Source of the DNA: an uncultured Candidatus Saccharibacteria bacterium
Lineage (GTDB): Bacteria > Patescibacteriota > Saccharimonadia > Saccharimonadales > Saccharimonadaceae
Length of the DNA stretch: 59,567 nucleotides
Assembly (NCBI GenBank): GCA_946527885.1
Contig: CAMMYO010000002.1
Location: 1 to 59,567 of the forward strand
Direction: 5' to 3'
Positions within the stretch are counted from its first letter, which is position 1. Every line of letters starts with the position of its first letter. Made by a program: the position numbers and the translations under genes. Below are positions 1 through 10,671 of this stretch, piece after piece. Under the pieces are notes generated by a model. The model was not told where the DNA came from. It searched no databases and worked only from the letters and a program-made list of their open reading frames with translations.

Positions 1-3000
1 CCTGAATATAGCGCTGATAGACGCGCGCTTCATCCCAGGTCGGAGCGCCACTTACGATAGCGGTAAAGTTATACTTGTCGTTCTTGTGTTCCTCTTCGTA
101 CTGCTCGATTTTCGACTGGACTCCGTTCGGACCATAAATTTCCTCGTATAAAGTGTTTATTCGATCTATTGCGGCTTGTAAATCGAGGCCGTAATTTCTC
201 TGGAATGCGGTTTCGTTTTGGTTAAAGTCGCCATTTGGGCTGCGGAATGTAAACTTATAGCCGTTAGAGTCAACAGTACCAAAGTATAGTGTGCCGTCAG
301 GCTGAATATCGTTCTGGTAGTTATTTCTCACTTTCGTAACATCTTCGTCACTTAAGTCGAGGTCTCTGCCGCCCGGAACGTCTTTATACGGAGCTATTGT
401 TTGATTATCGTTAGGCTCAACGCAAAGATAGTACTTACAATTAAACTCAGCGCTATTTCGTTGGCTTTCTATCTCGCTATGATAGGTTTGGATCGGCCCA
501 ATCAATGATTCGCGGTTGTCGTCCCCTGGAGAAGGCAAGTTAGCATAAGTACCAACCATACCAAAAGTAGCTAGCGAAGCATACGATTCATAAAGCTCGT
601 CGTTTGCGGTCTTGCGTCTTTCGATATTATCTCTATATTCGAGAGCGCCCTGCAAATCGAGAGAGGTACTGCTGTTGATAGTACCACTAGATGAACCAGT
701 GACACAGGCTTCGCCCGTAATATAGCCAGCATAGGCAATCATCTTAGCATCGTTCAAGAGCTGGATGCCCGAACCAATGATTGGGATGGCACTCACGAGA
801 CCGTTTGGGCTACCACCGGTAATACTGTCAGCAATATTCTGATCAGTAACACCAAGCGGAGATGGACGGCGCGAGCAGTATTTAATCCACATGCCGAGCC
901 CGCTATTTTCTTTAATACGCCGCTTGCCATTCGAGTCGGTCTCGAGACTCTCTTGAATAATTTCGGTGTTTTCAACTTCGTCCGGATCGGAGCCAGCCGT
1001 GTTGAGGTCGGAAATAATGAGTGGATTACAGAAGGCATCCGTGACAGCACCAATTGAGTACTGCAATGGACAGTGGTTCTTGGTGTTCTTAATTGCAGAC
1101 TCGACATTAATGGTTGTACTGACGGCACTAGCGGTCGGCAATAGATTTGTAATTGCCTTTGAGAGAACCGAGCCGAAGCTCTTTATGCCGCCACCTAAGC
1201 TAACGCCTACGTAAGCACTAACTGGCACGAGCTGGTTCGCAATACTACCAAAGAATGTATTAGTCGAGCGAAGATCGAATGGGCTATAGATTTCCCTTTC
1301 GTAGCGAGCATTGTCTGCAATTACGGCTTGGCTAGCGGACAGGAACGCCGGTAGGCTCGATGCACTAGCAGCTGAGCCGCCATCGAACTGCGATGCGCCA
1401 CCCATCAGCTGGTTAAAGCCTGACACAAGCGAGTTTCCGAGGTCCTCCCCTACAAGTTTATCCAGTACCTCTGGTACATAAACCGCAATCAGCTGCGGCA
1501 AGAGGTAGCCGATGAGCTGCGAGACGAGATATGTGACCGCCAGGGTTGCAACTTGAGCCGCCACCTCAATAGCGACATCTTCGAGAACCGAGACAAGACA
1601 ACCGATACCCAAGCTCGCAATACAGCCAACCACGTTAATAACATCTTTCGCAAAAGCCGCCATGTCGGTCGCTAGGCGCGTAAAGGCACATTTGCGGAAA
1701 CTTGATACAGCGAGATTGACGTGCTTCGAAGCGCCCTCGAGAGATGAGAATAAGTTAAACTGTGATGCACTGCTATCGTGATATGTATCCATAGCGCGAC
1801 CAGAATATGACGCCTGGAAAGCTTCCGAAGTGAGAGCGCTACCAGTCTTTTCCTCCATATTGTCCATCTTGTATGAAACGTTGTCTAGGTTGTCTGGATT
1901 ATCGTCACCCTCCTGTGCACCAATTACTTCAGCCGAAGCGTAGCCGTCTTTCTTGGCGGCATAGTTTTCGGTATATTGTTGCACGAGCTGCTCAATATAT
2001 TCTGCGAGCAAGCGCGAATCTCCTGCCTGCGACGCTTGCAAAGCCGCAAGGAATTGTTGCGATATGGACAATATCTTGAATGCGCTATCTTGGAACACAA
2101 GCTGGAAAAATGCCGTCATAATCGTAAATACCGAACAAACAATGTTGGCGACTTTACCCGCAACGGCAAGCCCCTTCGCGACACCGTTAGCCTTTTGGCC
2201 GACAGAACCAGCCGCTGCACTCTTCGACGAATCATCATCTGGTTTCAGAGGAGGAGAGTCGAAATCTTTATCTGCAGTGTCCATATTGACAAGCTTGTTA
2301 CTACTACTACTCGCCGGTGGGTCAACGCCTTCTTGGTAAGAGATTGTGGCGCCATTTTCATTTTTAAGCTCGGCTTCCCTAAATTTAGCCGCAGTTCTCG
2401 AGCCTCGCGGAATATTTAACACGCTACGAAAACCCGCTACAGCAACGCGCGCGAATCTCTTCGCGATACCTTTATATTTGTAATAATTGTCTAGGCTTTC
2501 GGCGAGATACTGAGAAGTGGATTTACGCCAAGTGGCCGTTGCGGCGTTATAGGCGATATGAAAATCTACATTGTCGTTATAGTAGTCATCGAAAAAGAAG
2601 ATATTATTACTCGGGTCGGCAGCATCCTCTTCAACTACGATTTTGGCAGTATCGCGGAAAGTCATCGTCTTGGCGGCCGTATCAATTTCAATCTTAGAAC
2701 GCCTAAAACGCTCAATCTGACGTGAGCTAAACTGGAACTTCATTGTGCCCTGATGTTGCGAACTGTTGAGCTGATAATCACGATAAGTACTAGCGGCGCC
2801 CATCATTGACTTCATAAGACTGTCGCCGCGAATATTATTAACAACGCCAAGTGAATCATAGTTGTTCGTGAAAAGATTTACGATACTGTACGGCAAAACA
2901 CCTTGAACGCCTGCGAAACCGACGCCACCGCCGAGCAAACTCGTCAATAGACTGATAAGCGGGCCAACACGCTTGGCTTTCTTGCCTTGAGACATGGCAT

Positions 3001-3334
3001 TTTTGGCTTTATCTGCCGCGCCTTCGCCCTTGCCGGAAACATTGTTCGAAAAGTCGGATTTTACGTTGGATTCGGCTTTGTTTTGCCCTTCTTGGCTGCC
3101 ATCAGCTTTGCTGCCTTGAGAGTCGCCAGATGCACTGCGCTCGCCATCGCGTAGCATATTGGCACTATCATTGCCACCATCATTATCTGATTTCGAAGAA
3201 GACGAATCGCCGTCGTTTGAGCTATTGCTCAAGAAATCTGGACGCATGTCATTATGGGCAGCGTTGAGCACAGCGCTGTTTGGATCCCCCTCAGAGGTAT
3301 AGTGACCACCCTCGTACAACTCATCGTCGTCCAT
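1..3334 (-). CDS. Giant membrane protein, T4SS-associated type; 3' end truncated by the window's left edge
   Basis: Open minus-strand frame from ATG at 3334 to position 1 (not in the ORF track because it runs off the edge). N-term MDDDELYEGGHYTSEGDPNSAV, charged leader, hydrophobic segment, and blocks shared with the 1140-aa protein at 19160..22582 (e.g. YSPFDLRSTNTFFGSIANQL vs RSPFDTTSTNTFLGSLLSQF). Confidence 0.8.
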   Translation of the reverse strand, partial: MDDDELYEGGHYTSEGDPNSAVLNAAHNDMRPDFLSNSSNDGDSSSSKSDNDGGNDSANMLRDGERSASGDSQGSKADGSQEGQNKAESNVKSDFSNNVSGKGEGAADKAKNAMSQGKKAKRVGPLISLLTSLLGGGVGFAGVQGVLPYSIVNLFTNNYDSLGVVNNIRGDSLMKSMMGAASTYRDYQLNSSQHQGTMKFQFSSRQIERFRRSKIEIDTAAKTMTFRDTAKIVVEEDAADPSNNIFFFDDYYNDNVDFHIAYNAATATWRKSTSQYLAESLDNYYKYKGIAKRFARVAVAGFRSVLNIPRGSRTAAKFREAELKNENGATISYQEGVDPPASSSSNKLVNMDTADKDFDSPPLKPDDDSSKSAAAGSVGQKANGVAKGLAVAGKVANIVCSVFTIMTAFFQLVFQDSAFKILSISQQFLAALQASQAGDSRLLAEYIEQLVQQYTENYAAKKDGYASAEVIGAQEGDDNPDNLDNVSYKMDNMEEKTGSALTSEAFQASYSGRAMDTYHDSSASQFNLFSSLEGASKHVNLAVSSFRKCAFTRLATDMAAFAKDVINVVGCIASLGIGCLVSVLEDVAIEVAAQVATLAVTYLVSQLIGYLLPQLIAVYVPEVLDKLVGEDLGNSLVSGFNQLMGGASQFDGGSAASASSLPAFLSASQAVIADNARYEREIYSPFDLRSTNTFFGSIANQLVPVSAYVGVSLGGGIKSFGSVLSKAITNLLPTASAVSTTINVESAIKNTKNHCPLQYSIGAVTDAFCNPLIISDLNTAGSDPDEVENTEIIQESLETDSNGKRRIKENSGLGMWIKYCSRRPSPLGVTDQNIADSITGGSPNGLVSAIPIIGSGIQLLNDAKMIAYAGYITGEACVTGSSSGTINSSTSLDLQGALEYRDNIERRKTANDELYESYASLATFGMVGTYANLPSPGDDNRESLIGPIQTYHSEIESQRNSAEFNCKYYLCVEPNDNQTIAPYKDVPGGRDLDLSDEDVTKVRNNYQNDIQPDGTLYFGTVDSNGYKFTFRSPNGDFNQNETAFQRNYGLDLQAAIDRINTLYEEIYGPNGVQSKIEQYEEEHKNDKYNFTAIVSGAPTWDEARVYQRYIQ

Positions 3335-3423
3335 AATCTATATAAAATAATAGCATAATCGTTTATGGAGGCGCAATATGCTTGTGCTTTGCGAATAAAA
3401 ATGTTTTAATTATAGTAAAGGCC

Positions 3424-4041
3424 ATGAAAAGAAAAATCCGAAGAAGCAAAAACTACTCAGTAATCAAAACCATACTCGGCACTGCGACCATTACAGCATT
3501 GGTTTGTTTTGGCGTTTTCTGTGTCATTCGTTATCGCGAGGAGCAGCAAAAGATTAGCACAGAGAGCGAAACCGAGACACAAACACAAGTGCAGAACGTG
3601 ACCGATCGCAAAGATTCAGATAGGCAAATTACCGAAACTACTACGACAGAAAATGAAGAATCGTCAACCGAAATTGAGGAAGATCCAAAAGTCGCGGCGG
3701 AAGCAGCGGCAACACCGAAAGAAGTTGCGAAAAATGATGACGGTTTGAAGATTGCAGAGCCGCAATTTTCGAGCTACGAAAACGACGACCATTCTGTAGA
3801 TTTTTATGGCGAAGTGCCAAATATTTTAGACGAAGAAGCAACGTGTACTTTTGTATTTGAAAAGGATGGCGAAAGGGTCGAAAAAAGCGTTGGCCTGATG
3901 CCCGATTTTCATATGAGTCGTTGCGAAAAGCTCACGCTTGCTCAATCCGAGTTATCCGTAGGAGAATGGACAGTACAGCTAAAATACAAATCAACATATG
4001 CGGAGGGAGAAAGTGGAAAAGAAAAAGTTAAAATCAATTAG
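3424..4041 (+). CDS. Single-pass membrane/secreted protein of unknown function
   Basis: ORF with internal start MKRKIRRSKNYSV, one N-terminal TM helix, acidic low-complexity linker. Overlaps the next CDS. Confidence 0.7.
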   Translation: MKRKIRRSKNYSVIKTILGTATITALVCFGVFCVIRYREEQQKISTESETETQTQVQNVTDRKDSDRQITETTTTENEESSTEIEEDPKVAAEAAATPKEVAKNDDGLKIAEPQFSSYENDDHSVDFYGEVPNILDEEATCTFVFEKDGERVEKSVGLMPDFHMSRCEKLTLAQSELSVGEWTVQLKYKSTYAEGESGKEKVKIN

Positions 4042-5686
4042 CATCATAGGAGCGACGGCGGCATTTACGGCGGTCTTTTGCATGCTTGCTTTCGGCCAGA
4101 TTCCTAGCTCGGACGCTGCGATTCGAGCGACAGATTTTAAGGCTGGAAGAATTATCGACGATGAGGTTTTCTATAACTCAAAGTCGATGACGGTCGCGCA
4201 AATCCAGGCACACTTGGATAAATATTTACCAGAGTGCGATATGTGGGGAACGAAACCGGTTGGTAGTGGACGCTATATTAACGGTAAAGCCGTTAATGCA
4301 AATACGCGGCGCGTCGACTATGCACGTATGATGCGTGAAAATGGTAATTCAAATTATCACGATGCGCCATATGTTTGCGTAAATAAATATTACGAAAACC
4401 CAAATACGCACGAAAATTCCTACGACACCAAGGGTAAGGTAAAGTCCGGTATGATTTCGGCGGCGCAGATTATTTATAATGTTGCGCAAGATTACAGCAT
4501 TAATCCACAAGTCTTGCTTGTAATGCTAAAGAAAGAGAGTTATGTCTGGGGCGATTCTTGGCCGCTACGCTGGGAATACAATACCGTAATGGGTTACGCC
4601 TGCCCTGACGGCGCACCATGCAATACGAAATATTATGGTTTTTATAATCAGGTAAAGATGGCGGCTTGGCAGCTAGATTACTACAAGAAACATATTAATT
4701 CATACAATTACCACCCGTACAGGAATAACAATATTCTCTACTCACCTGACAGATCCTGCGGTACGAAGACAGTATATCTCGAGAACTACGCCACCACATC
4801 GTTATATATATACACGCCATACACGCCAAATGATGCAGCGCTCGCTAATTACCCTGGCACCGCAACTTGCGGCTCTTACGGAAATCGCAACTTCTTTATG
4901 TATTTCGCGGAATGGTTCGGTAGTCCGCTTTACACAAAGAACACCCAACAAACAACTACCCCTGCGCCAGAAGATCCGATTACGACAGTTTCAAAGGATC
5001 CACAAGGCGCAAAAATGATTGCGAAGTATAAAACACTAAAGAATCAAGGAACCGATCTTGGCACTCTCCTAGAATCCAAGATTCATTACGACTCAAAGAC
5101 CGGCATGCGCTGGATTACATTCGAAAAAGGCTTTATTGTCGGCACCGAAAAATACGGCTACTTCGAATCATTACTCGGATCAATTCGGTCAGTTTGGGCG
5201 GCAAGCGGCTACCAAAATGGCAAGTTCGGCGTGCCGATATCTAGCATTAATAACGATCCAAAAACAGGAATGTATTGGCAACAGTTCCAAAACGGCTATA
5301 TTGTCGGCTCGAGCAAAACCGGTTATTACGAATCCATGAATGGTCCAATTCGTGAAGTCTGGGCAAAGAACGGTTACCAAAATGGCGTACTCGGAATGCC
5401 ACTCGAGAATATTATGCACGACTCAAAGACCGGAATGTATTGGCAACAGTTCCAAAACGGCTATATTGTCGGCTCAGATGCGACTGGCTACTATAAGTCT
5501 ATGAATGGTCCGATTCGCGACGTTTGGGCAAAGAACGGTTACCAAAATGGCGTACTCGGAATGCCGACTAGTGAAATCATTAGGAACAGTTCCGCAAAAA
5601 CGCAAACTCAAGTATTTCAAAACGGGCAGATTGTTTATAGCGAGGAAACCGGCGAAGCAAAAATGATTCTCAAGAACGAGAACTGA
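4013..5686 (+). CDS. Secreted LGFP-repeat protein, probable host/cell-wall-binding surface protein
   Basis: N-terminal hydrophobic signal; at least 3 C-terminal repeats of type YESMNGPIREVWAKNGYQNGVLGMPLENIMHDSKTGMYWQQFQNGYIVGS. GTG at 4013 follows a GGAGGGAG ribosome-binding site; the ORF track starts at 3998. Confidence 0.85.
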   Translation: MEKKKLKSISIIGATAAFTAVFCMLAFGQIPSSDAAIRATDFKAGRIIDDEVFYNSKSMTVAQIQAHLDKYLPECDMWGTKPVGSGRYINGKAVNANTRRVDYARMMRENGNSNYHDAPYVCVNKYYENPNTHENSYDTKGKVKSGMISAAQIIYNVAQDYSINPQVLLVMLKKESYVWGDSWPLRWEYNTVMGYACPDGAPCNTKYYGFYNQVKMAAWQLDYYKKHINSYNYHPYRNNNILYSPDRSCGTKTVYLENYATTSLYIYTPYTPNDAALANYPGTATCGSYGNRNFFMYFAEWFGSPLYTKNTQQTTTPAPEDPITTVSKDPQGAKMIAKYKTLKNQGTDLGTLLESKIHYDSKTGMRWITFEKGFIVGTEKYGYFESLLGSIRSVWAASGYQNGKFGVPISSINNDPKTGMYWQQFQNGYIVGSSKTGYYESMNGPIREVWAKNGYQNGVLGMPLENIMHDSKTGMYWQQFQNGYIVGSDATGYYKSMNGPIRDVWAKNGYQNGVLGMPTSEIIRNSSAKTQTQVFQNGQIVYSEETGEAKMILKNEN

Positions 5687-5715
5687 AGTCGGTGAACGCA
5701 AGAATATAAGCGTAA

Positions 5716-5762
5716 ATAGCCAAAATAATGAGCGGGAGCGTTTTCAGCTTCCGCTCGTTTCT
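5716..5762 (+). terminator. Hairpin downstream of the LGFP gene
   Basis: GAGCGGGAGC...GCTTCCGCTC followed by a T-containing stretch. Confidence 0.5.
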
Positions 5763-5777
5763 GTTATAATATAGGAA

Positions 5778-6872
5778 ATGAAGGTCGCAATTGTATGCGA
5801 TTGGCTAACTACTGTTGGCGGCGCAGAAAAAGTATTACTCGCCATCCACGAAATGTATCCAGAAGCGCCAATCTATACTTCAAAATATGACAAACGCGGA
5901 ATCGACTGGTTTAATGACGCTACAGTCAAAACTGGTTGGATGCAGTTGTTCCCAACTAAGCTACGTCGATTTTTGGCGCCTTTGCGACAAATCTATTTTA
6001 ATCATCTCGACTTATCGGAATATGATCTTATTATCTCGGTGACTGGCGCCGAAGCTAAGAGTATCAAGAAAGGTAACGCCAAACATATTTGTTATTGTCA
6101 TGTGCCAACCCAATACTATTGGCAAATGTATGATGATTATGTCGAACGACCTGGCTTCGGTAAACTCGACCCGTTGGCAAGAGTTGGCCTAAAGAGTCTC
6201 GTACGACCGTTACGAAAGGCAGATAAAAAAGCAGCCAATCACCCAGATTGTTTCGTAACAATCTCTAGCTATGCTGCCGAGCAAATTAAGAAATATTATG
6301 GACGCGATTCGTATGTCGTAGCGCCGCCGGTTGAAACCGAAAAGTTTACTTACAAAAATACAAAAAAGCGCAGTGGCTATATTAATTTTTCGCGCCAAGT
6401 CTCATGGAAACGCCAAGATCTAATCATTCAGGCTTGTATTGCCGAAAAGAAGCACGTGACGGTGATTGGCGATGGCGACGAACACGAGCGCCTAGTAGAG
6501 CTTGCAAATGGCTCGGAATACGTTCGATTTTTACCGCGAATGACAACCGAAGAGCTAAACAATGAATTACTGCACGCGAAAGCATTTATTTTCCCAAGCA
6601 TGGAGCCGTTCGGGATTGCTCCGGTCGAAGCATTGGCGGCTGGCTGTCCGGTCATCGCATACAAGGAAGGCGGTGCGCGTGATTACATTCATGATCACGA
6701 AAATGGCATCTTCTTTAGCGAGCAGAGCGTGGATTCTTTGCGTCGAGCTATTCGCCGTTTTGAGAAGTTGGATTTTGATCGAAAAGCAATCGTAAAGAGC
6801 GCTAAAAAATTCGACACGGCAAGTTTTAAAGAAAAGTTGCAAAAAGTAATCGATGAAGAAATGGCTAAATAA
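5778..6872 (+). CDS. Glycosyltransferase family 4 (GT-B fold)
   Basis: MKVAIVCDWLTTVGGAEKVL N-terminus and FIFPSMEPFGIAPVEALAAGCPVIAYKEGGARDYI donor-site motif. Confidence 0.9.
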   Translation: MKVAIVCDWLTTVGGAEKVLLAIHEMYPEAPIYTSKYDKRGIDWFNDATVKTGWMQLFPTKLRRFLAPLRQIYFNHLDLSEYDLIISVTGAEAKSIKKGNAKHICYCHVPTQYYWQMYDDYVERPGFGKLDPLARVGLKSLVRPLRKADKKAANHPDCFVTISSYAAEQIKKYYGRDSYVVAPPVETEKFTYKNTKKRSGYINFSRQVSWKRQDLIIQACIAEKKHVTVIGDGDEHERLVELANGSEYVRFLPRMTTEELNNELLHAKAFIFPSMEPFGIAPVEALAAGCPVIAYKEGGARDYIHDHENGIFFSEQSVDSLRRAIRRFEKLDFDRKAIVKSAKKFDTASFKEKLQKVIDEEMAK

Positions 6873-8229
6873 GCTAGAGCGATATTTGCTATGGTTGCTG
6901 CCGGTCGTAGTATTTTTTGCATATTATCCGGTTTTGCGACTCGGCGAGAACGAGCAAATGAATTTCGAATTGTCGCTACCTTTGATATGGCTGGCGATTT
7001 TTGGCGGCTTGAGTATTTTGCGACTGCCACGCATTTGGCATTCTTTTAAGACTAGGCGGTTTTGTCTGCTGGCAGCTTTTCCTGTTTTCGCCACACTTTC
7101 AGCAATCTGGTCAGCCAACCATGTGCGGGGTGTATTAGTAGCCGGTGTCTTGGATTTAGTCTTTTTGGGCGGATTAAATATAGTCTCAATGAAGCTCGAC
7201 CGACAAGAATGGTGGAAACTCGCAAAATTACACGTTTTCGCAGGTGTATGCGCAGGTATAATTTGCATAATTCAGTGTGTTTTGGACGTTGCCGGCGTCG
7301 GTAAGGAGTATACCTTGCTTTGTGCGGGCTGCGGTTTTGATGTTTTTGGCTTTCCGCATCCAAACGGTTTAGCGATCGAGCCGCAATTTATGGGAAATTT
7401 ACTCATTGCGCCAGCGTTTCTATCCCTGTTATTTACATATAATGCAATAAAATCCAAGTACCGCAAGGGTCGCGTTCTTTGCTCTACTCTCTTGAGTTTT
7501 TTGATTATTATGTCGTTATATATCTGCTTTTCACGCGGCGCAATTTACGCATTTATACTCGCTTTGATATTTTTCGTGTTCTATCAACCGGTGTGGAAAA
7601 AACCATTGTTTATGCGCGTCATGATATTTTTCGGCATTTCTGGGCTCGCTTTTGTGGGCGCGATTCTTTTCCAAGGTGTTATGGCAGAGTTTTCCACAAC
7701 TTCGGAGGGTTTTGCACAGGGTATCGCGCGATCAATTCATCAGATTAGCTTAGGAAAAATTGATTTACGCCAGAAAGACGAAACAGAGATGCCAACTGAG
7801 AAAACCGAAGAAAAAGAGGAGGCGATTTTTAATGGCTATATCGAAGAGTCGACCGATATCCGTCTGAATCTAAACGAGATGGCGCTAGAAACTTGGAAAG
7901 ATGCGCCGGTTTTTGGTGTTGGTCTGGGCGGAGCCGGGGTGGCACTGAATCAAAAGTATAATTATTACGCGAAAGAAATAATCCAGAATCAGTTTTTGAG
8001 TATACTTTTGGAAACTGGGGTTGTTGGTAGTATCTGTCTATTATTAACGTTTACAGGGGTTATTATGTGCGCGAGAAGGCTTCGTGCAGGTATTGCTTTT
8101 TGGACTTGCGCAATCGCCTATATTATTACGATTAACTTCTTCTCGGGGCTGCCAAATGCGCTACATATTTACTTGATCTCGCCTATGCTTATGCGGTTGG
8201 GCGATAAGACCAAGTATGATAAACTATAA
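6853..8229 (+). CDS. O-antigen ligase / Wzy-like polytopic membrane protein
   Basis: Multiple TM helices; WKDAPVFGVGLGGAGVALN...NQFLSILLETGVVG resembles the Wzy_C/O-antigen ligase region. Overlaps the upstream GT gene by 20 nt. Confidence 0.75.
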   Translation: MKKWLNKLERYLLWLLPVVVFFAYYPVLRLGENEQMNFELSLPLIWLAIFGGLSILRLPRIWHSFKTRRFCLLAAFPVFATLSAIWSANHVRGVLVAGVLDLVFLGGLNIVSMKLDRQEWWKLAKLHVFAGVCAGIICIIQCVLDVAGVGKEYTLLCAGCGFDVFGFPHPNGLAIEPQFMGNLLIAPAFLSLLFTYNAIKSKYRKGRVLCSTLLSFLIIMSLYICFSRGAIYAFILALIFFVFYQPVWKKPLFMRVMIFFGISGLAFVGAILFQGVMAEFSTTSEGFAQGIARSIHQISLGKIDLRQKDETEMPTEKTEEKEEAIFNGYIEESTDIRLNLNEMALETWKDAPVFGVGLGGAGVALNQKYNYYAKEIIQNQFLSILLETGVVGSICLLLTFTGVIMCARRLRAGIAFWTCAIAYIITINFFSGLPNALHIYLISPMLMRLGDKTKYDKL

Positions 8230-8231
8230 TA

Positions 8232-10070
8232 ATGAGCAACGGAAGGTCTATTGATGGGCTCCAGCGGAGGAGTTCCCCGAAAAATAGCAAAAACCGCACC
8301 ACTACTAGTACGGTGATGACTCGCCGCAGCACGAAAAAACCTGTCACTGTTTCTCGGAGCACAATTCAGAAAGCCCGCCCAACCAACAAGCAACCTAATG
8401 CTACGGTTAGTAGGATTGGCGGTGCGCGCAAAAATACCCCTCAGAATATCCGCGAGAGGAGTTTTGACGACGATTTCGATATCGAATCAAACAATGCTGA
8501 AATTATTAGCGATATTGATCGCATTGACGAAATCAATAATCGCGAACTTGGTCTGAACGACCGTTCCGCAGTAAAAGATTTCTTATCTGAAGTGCGAGAT
8601 ACTGATCCAACCGATTTGTCTGAAGTACCACTAAAGGAGCGAAAGGCGCGCAAGATGAAGAAACAGAAGAAAAAAGGCAAGAAAAAGATTCTACGCTGGG
8701 TTATTTTGGTAATTGTTTTGCTTTTGATTGGCGGCGGCGTTGCAGCGTATTTCTATTTTGATTCGTTTGTTGCCGATGTTACGAATGGCGGCAACTTGAT
8801 TACGATGATTTTCTCGGATCCAACACAGCCTCTCGAACAAGACGAAAATGGTCGCACAAACGTGCTAGTTTTCGGTACGGAAGGCTACGATATGGACGAC
8901 CCGCAATGGTCCGGTGGCTTTTTGACCGACTCGATGATGTTGCTTAGTCTCGATCAGGAGACCGGCGACGTGAAGGCGATTAGCTTGCCGCGCGACCTCA
9001 AGGAGCGAACTTGCACGGCGACCGGAAAGCTCAATGAGGTATTTTGGTGTACTTATAGCAAGAATGATGGTTCCGCTGAGAGCGTTGCGCGATACGAAGA
9101 AGAAGGCGCGAAGGCGCTGGCTGATACTTTTGAGCGAATTCTTGGTGTAAAAATCCATTATTACTCACATTTGAACTGGATGGCGCTCATTCAGATTGTT
9201 GACGCTATTGGTGGTATTGATGTCGTATTTACTTATGGCGACCAGACTTGGGATGGTGACGAAGTTACGATTGAAACTTCCGATAAGCGTGGCTTGATGG
9301 ATCGCAAAGGCAAAGAGGTTTTCTATAGCTATCCAAATGGCGAAGTAGTCCACTTGGATGGCGAACACGCGCTAGCGGTCGCACGTACACGTAACGCCTT
9401 CGGCGGTTACGGCGCGATGCGTGGTAACTTTAGCCGCGAGTATTTCCAGCAACGTATTATTGAGGCGATCGCGAAGAAGATTCGCAAGACCGATTTCGCA
9501 TCAAATCTTGGTTCCGTACTAGCCCTTAAGAGCGCGGTTGGCGACAATCTGCGCACAAACTTCAAAGATACCGAAATCAAGACACTTTTGAAGTTGGCTA
9601 AGGATTTGGACTTTTCAGGTATCGAAACAATTCCGCTTTATGGCGACGAAACACATCGCGCTGTTATGACAACAGGCACCGTTAATGGCATTTCTTATGT
9701 TTTGCCAACCGCCGGCGCAGGACAATATTCACAAATTCATAATTACATCAAAGAGCAACTTTATGCTGATCCGGCTGCATCCGAAAGCGCATCTATTACC
9801 GTCTTGAATGGTAGTGGCGAGACGGGCGTAGCCGCAGAAGAAAAAGACAACCTCGCTACACGTGGATTTAGTGTAAAAGAAACCGCGAATGCGCCAGAAG
9901 ATCAGTCCGGCTTTGATGGTTATCGAATTTATGCGAAGTCTGGCGATAAGAAGAATACGCTTGCGTCGCTCGAGAAGCTATACAACACCCAAGCAATTAC
10001 CGAGCTTCCTGAGTCGCTCGCGTCTTATGATTGTGATTTCATTATAGTGATTGGCAACAAGGCGAAATAA
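8232..10070 (+). CDS. LytR-CpsA-Psr (LCP) family cell-wall glycopolymer transferase with C-terminal LytR_C-like domain
   Basis: TDSMMLLSLDQETGDVKAISLPRDLKE, LDGEHALAVARTRNAFGGYGAMRGNFSREYFQQ and C-terminal VLNGSGETGVAAEEKDNLATRGF. Confidence 0.92.
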   Translation: MSNGRSIDGLQRRSSPKNSKNRTTTSTVMTRRSTKKPVTVSRSTIQKARPTNKQPNATVSRIGGARKNTPQNIRERSFDDDFDIESNNAEIISDIDRIDEINNRELGLNDRSAVKDFLSEVRDTDPTDLSEVPLKERKARKMKKQKKKGKKKILRWVILVIVLLLIGGGVAAYFYFDSFVADVTNGGNLITMIFSDPTQPLEQDENGRTNVLVFGTEGYDMDDPQWSGGFLTDSMMLLSLDQETGDVKAISLPRDLKERTCTATGKLNEVFWCTYSKNDGSAESVARYEEEGAKALADTFERILGVKIHYYSHLNWMALIQIVDAIGGIDVVFTYGDQTWDGDEVTIETSDKRGLMDRKGKEVFYSYPNGEVVHLDGEHALAVARTRNAFGGYGAMRGNFSREYFQQRIIEAIAKKIRKTDFASNLGSVLALKSAVGDNLRTNFKDTEIKTLLKLAKDLDFSGIETIPLYGDETHRAVMTTGTVNGISYVLPTAGAGQYSQIHNYIKEQLYADPAASESASITVLNGSGETGVAAEEKDNLATRGFSVKETANAPEDQSGFDGYRIYAKSGDKKNTLASLEKLYNTQAITELPESLASYDCDFIIVIGNKAK

Positions 10071-10167
10071 TATTCGCCTTTTGTCAAATTGGCAATTTAA
10101 AATTTTTATGTTTTAATATTGTTTGGATTTTAAAAAAGTTTTCCACAGGTGTGAAATAGTTAGACAA

Positions 10168-10201
10168 CAAAATACCCCACTTTGCAAGTGAGGTATTTTT
10201 C
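10168..10201. terminator. Bidirectional terminator between the LCP gene and jag
   Basis: AAATACCCCACTTTGCAAGTGAGGTATTTTTC hairpin with A/T tails. Confidence 0.7.
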
Positions 10202-10207
10202 TTTGCT

Positions 10208-10669
10208 CTACTCTGCCTTTTTGGCAATGTGGAGTCGGCGTTCGCGCCCTTCTCCAGTGCTAAAGGTTTCAATATCCGAGTAATCTTCGGCGAAGCGGTG
10301 AACGACGCGGCGATCAGCAGCATTCAGGTCGAGAACCTTCTCGTTGCCAGTGCGGCGAACCTCTTTAATCCAACGCTCGGCTTGATGCTCGATTTTATCT
10401 GCACGTTGGCGCTTGTAATCAGCAATATCAATATTCACACGAGTCGTTTCGGCGTTGCGAGCAACTAGAGTCATCATAACAATGTGCTGCAAAGCGCGAA
10501 GATTATTTGCATTCTTACCAATCAATAGTGAATTCATGCTGGTCGATGGAATTGAGAGTTGAATCACATCGTCTTCAATCGTCGAATATACCGCAACATT
10601 AATACCAAAGAACGACAACAAATCCTCCAAATACTTCGTAGCGAAGCGGATTGATTCATCTGTATTCAT
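10208..10669 (-). CDS. khpB: Jag/KhpB RNA-binding protein (KH + R3H)
   Basis: LLIGKNANNLRALQHIV (KH) and RRVVHRFAEDYSDIETFSTGEGRERRLHI (R3H); sits next to yidC. Confidence 0.88.
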   Translation of the reverse strand: MNTDESIRFATKYLEDLLSFFGINVAVYSTIEDDVIQLSIPSTSMNSLLIGKNANNLRALQHIVMMTLVARNAETTRVNIDIADYKRQRADKIEHQAERWIKEVRRTGNEKVLDLNAADRRVVHRFAEDYSDIETFSTGEGRERRLHIAKKAE

Positions 10670-10671
10670 AA

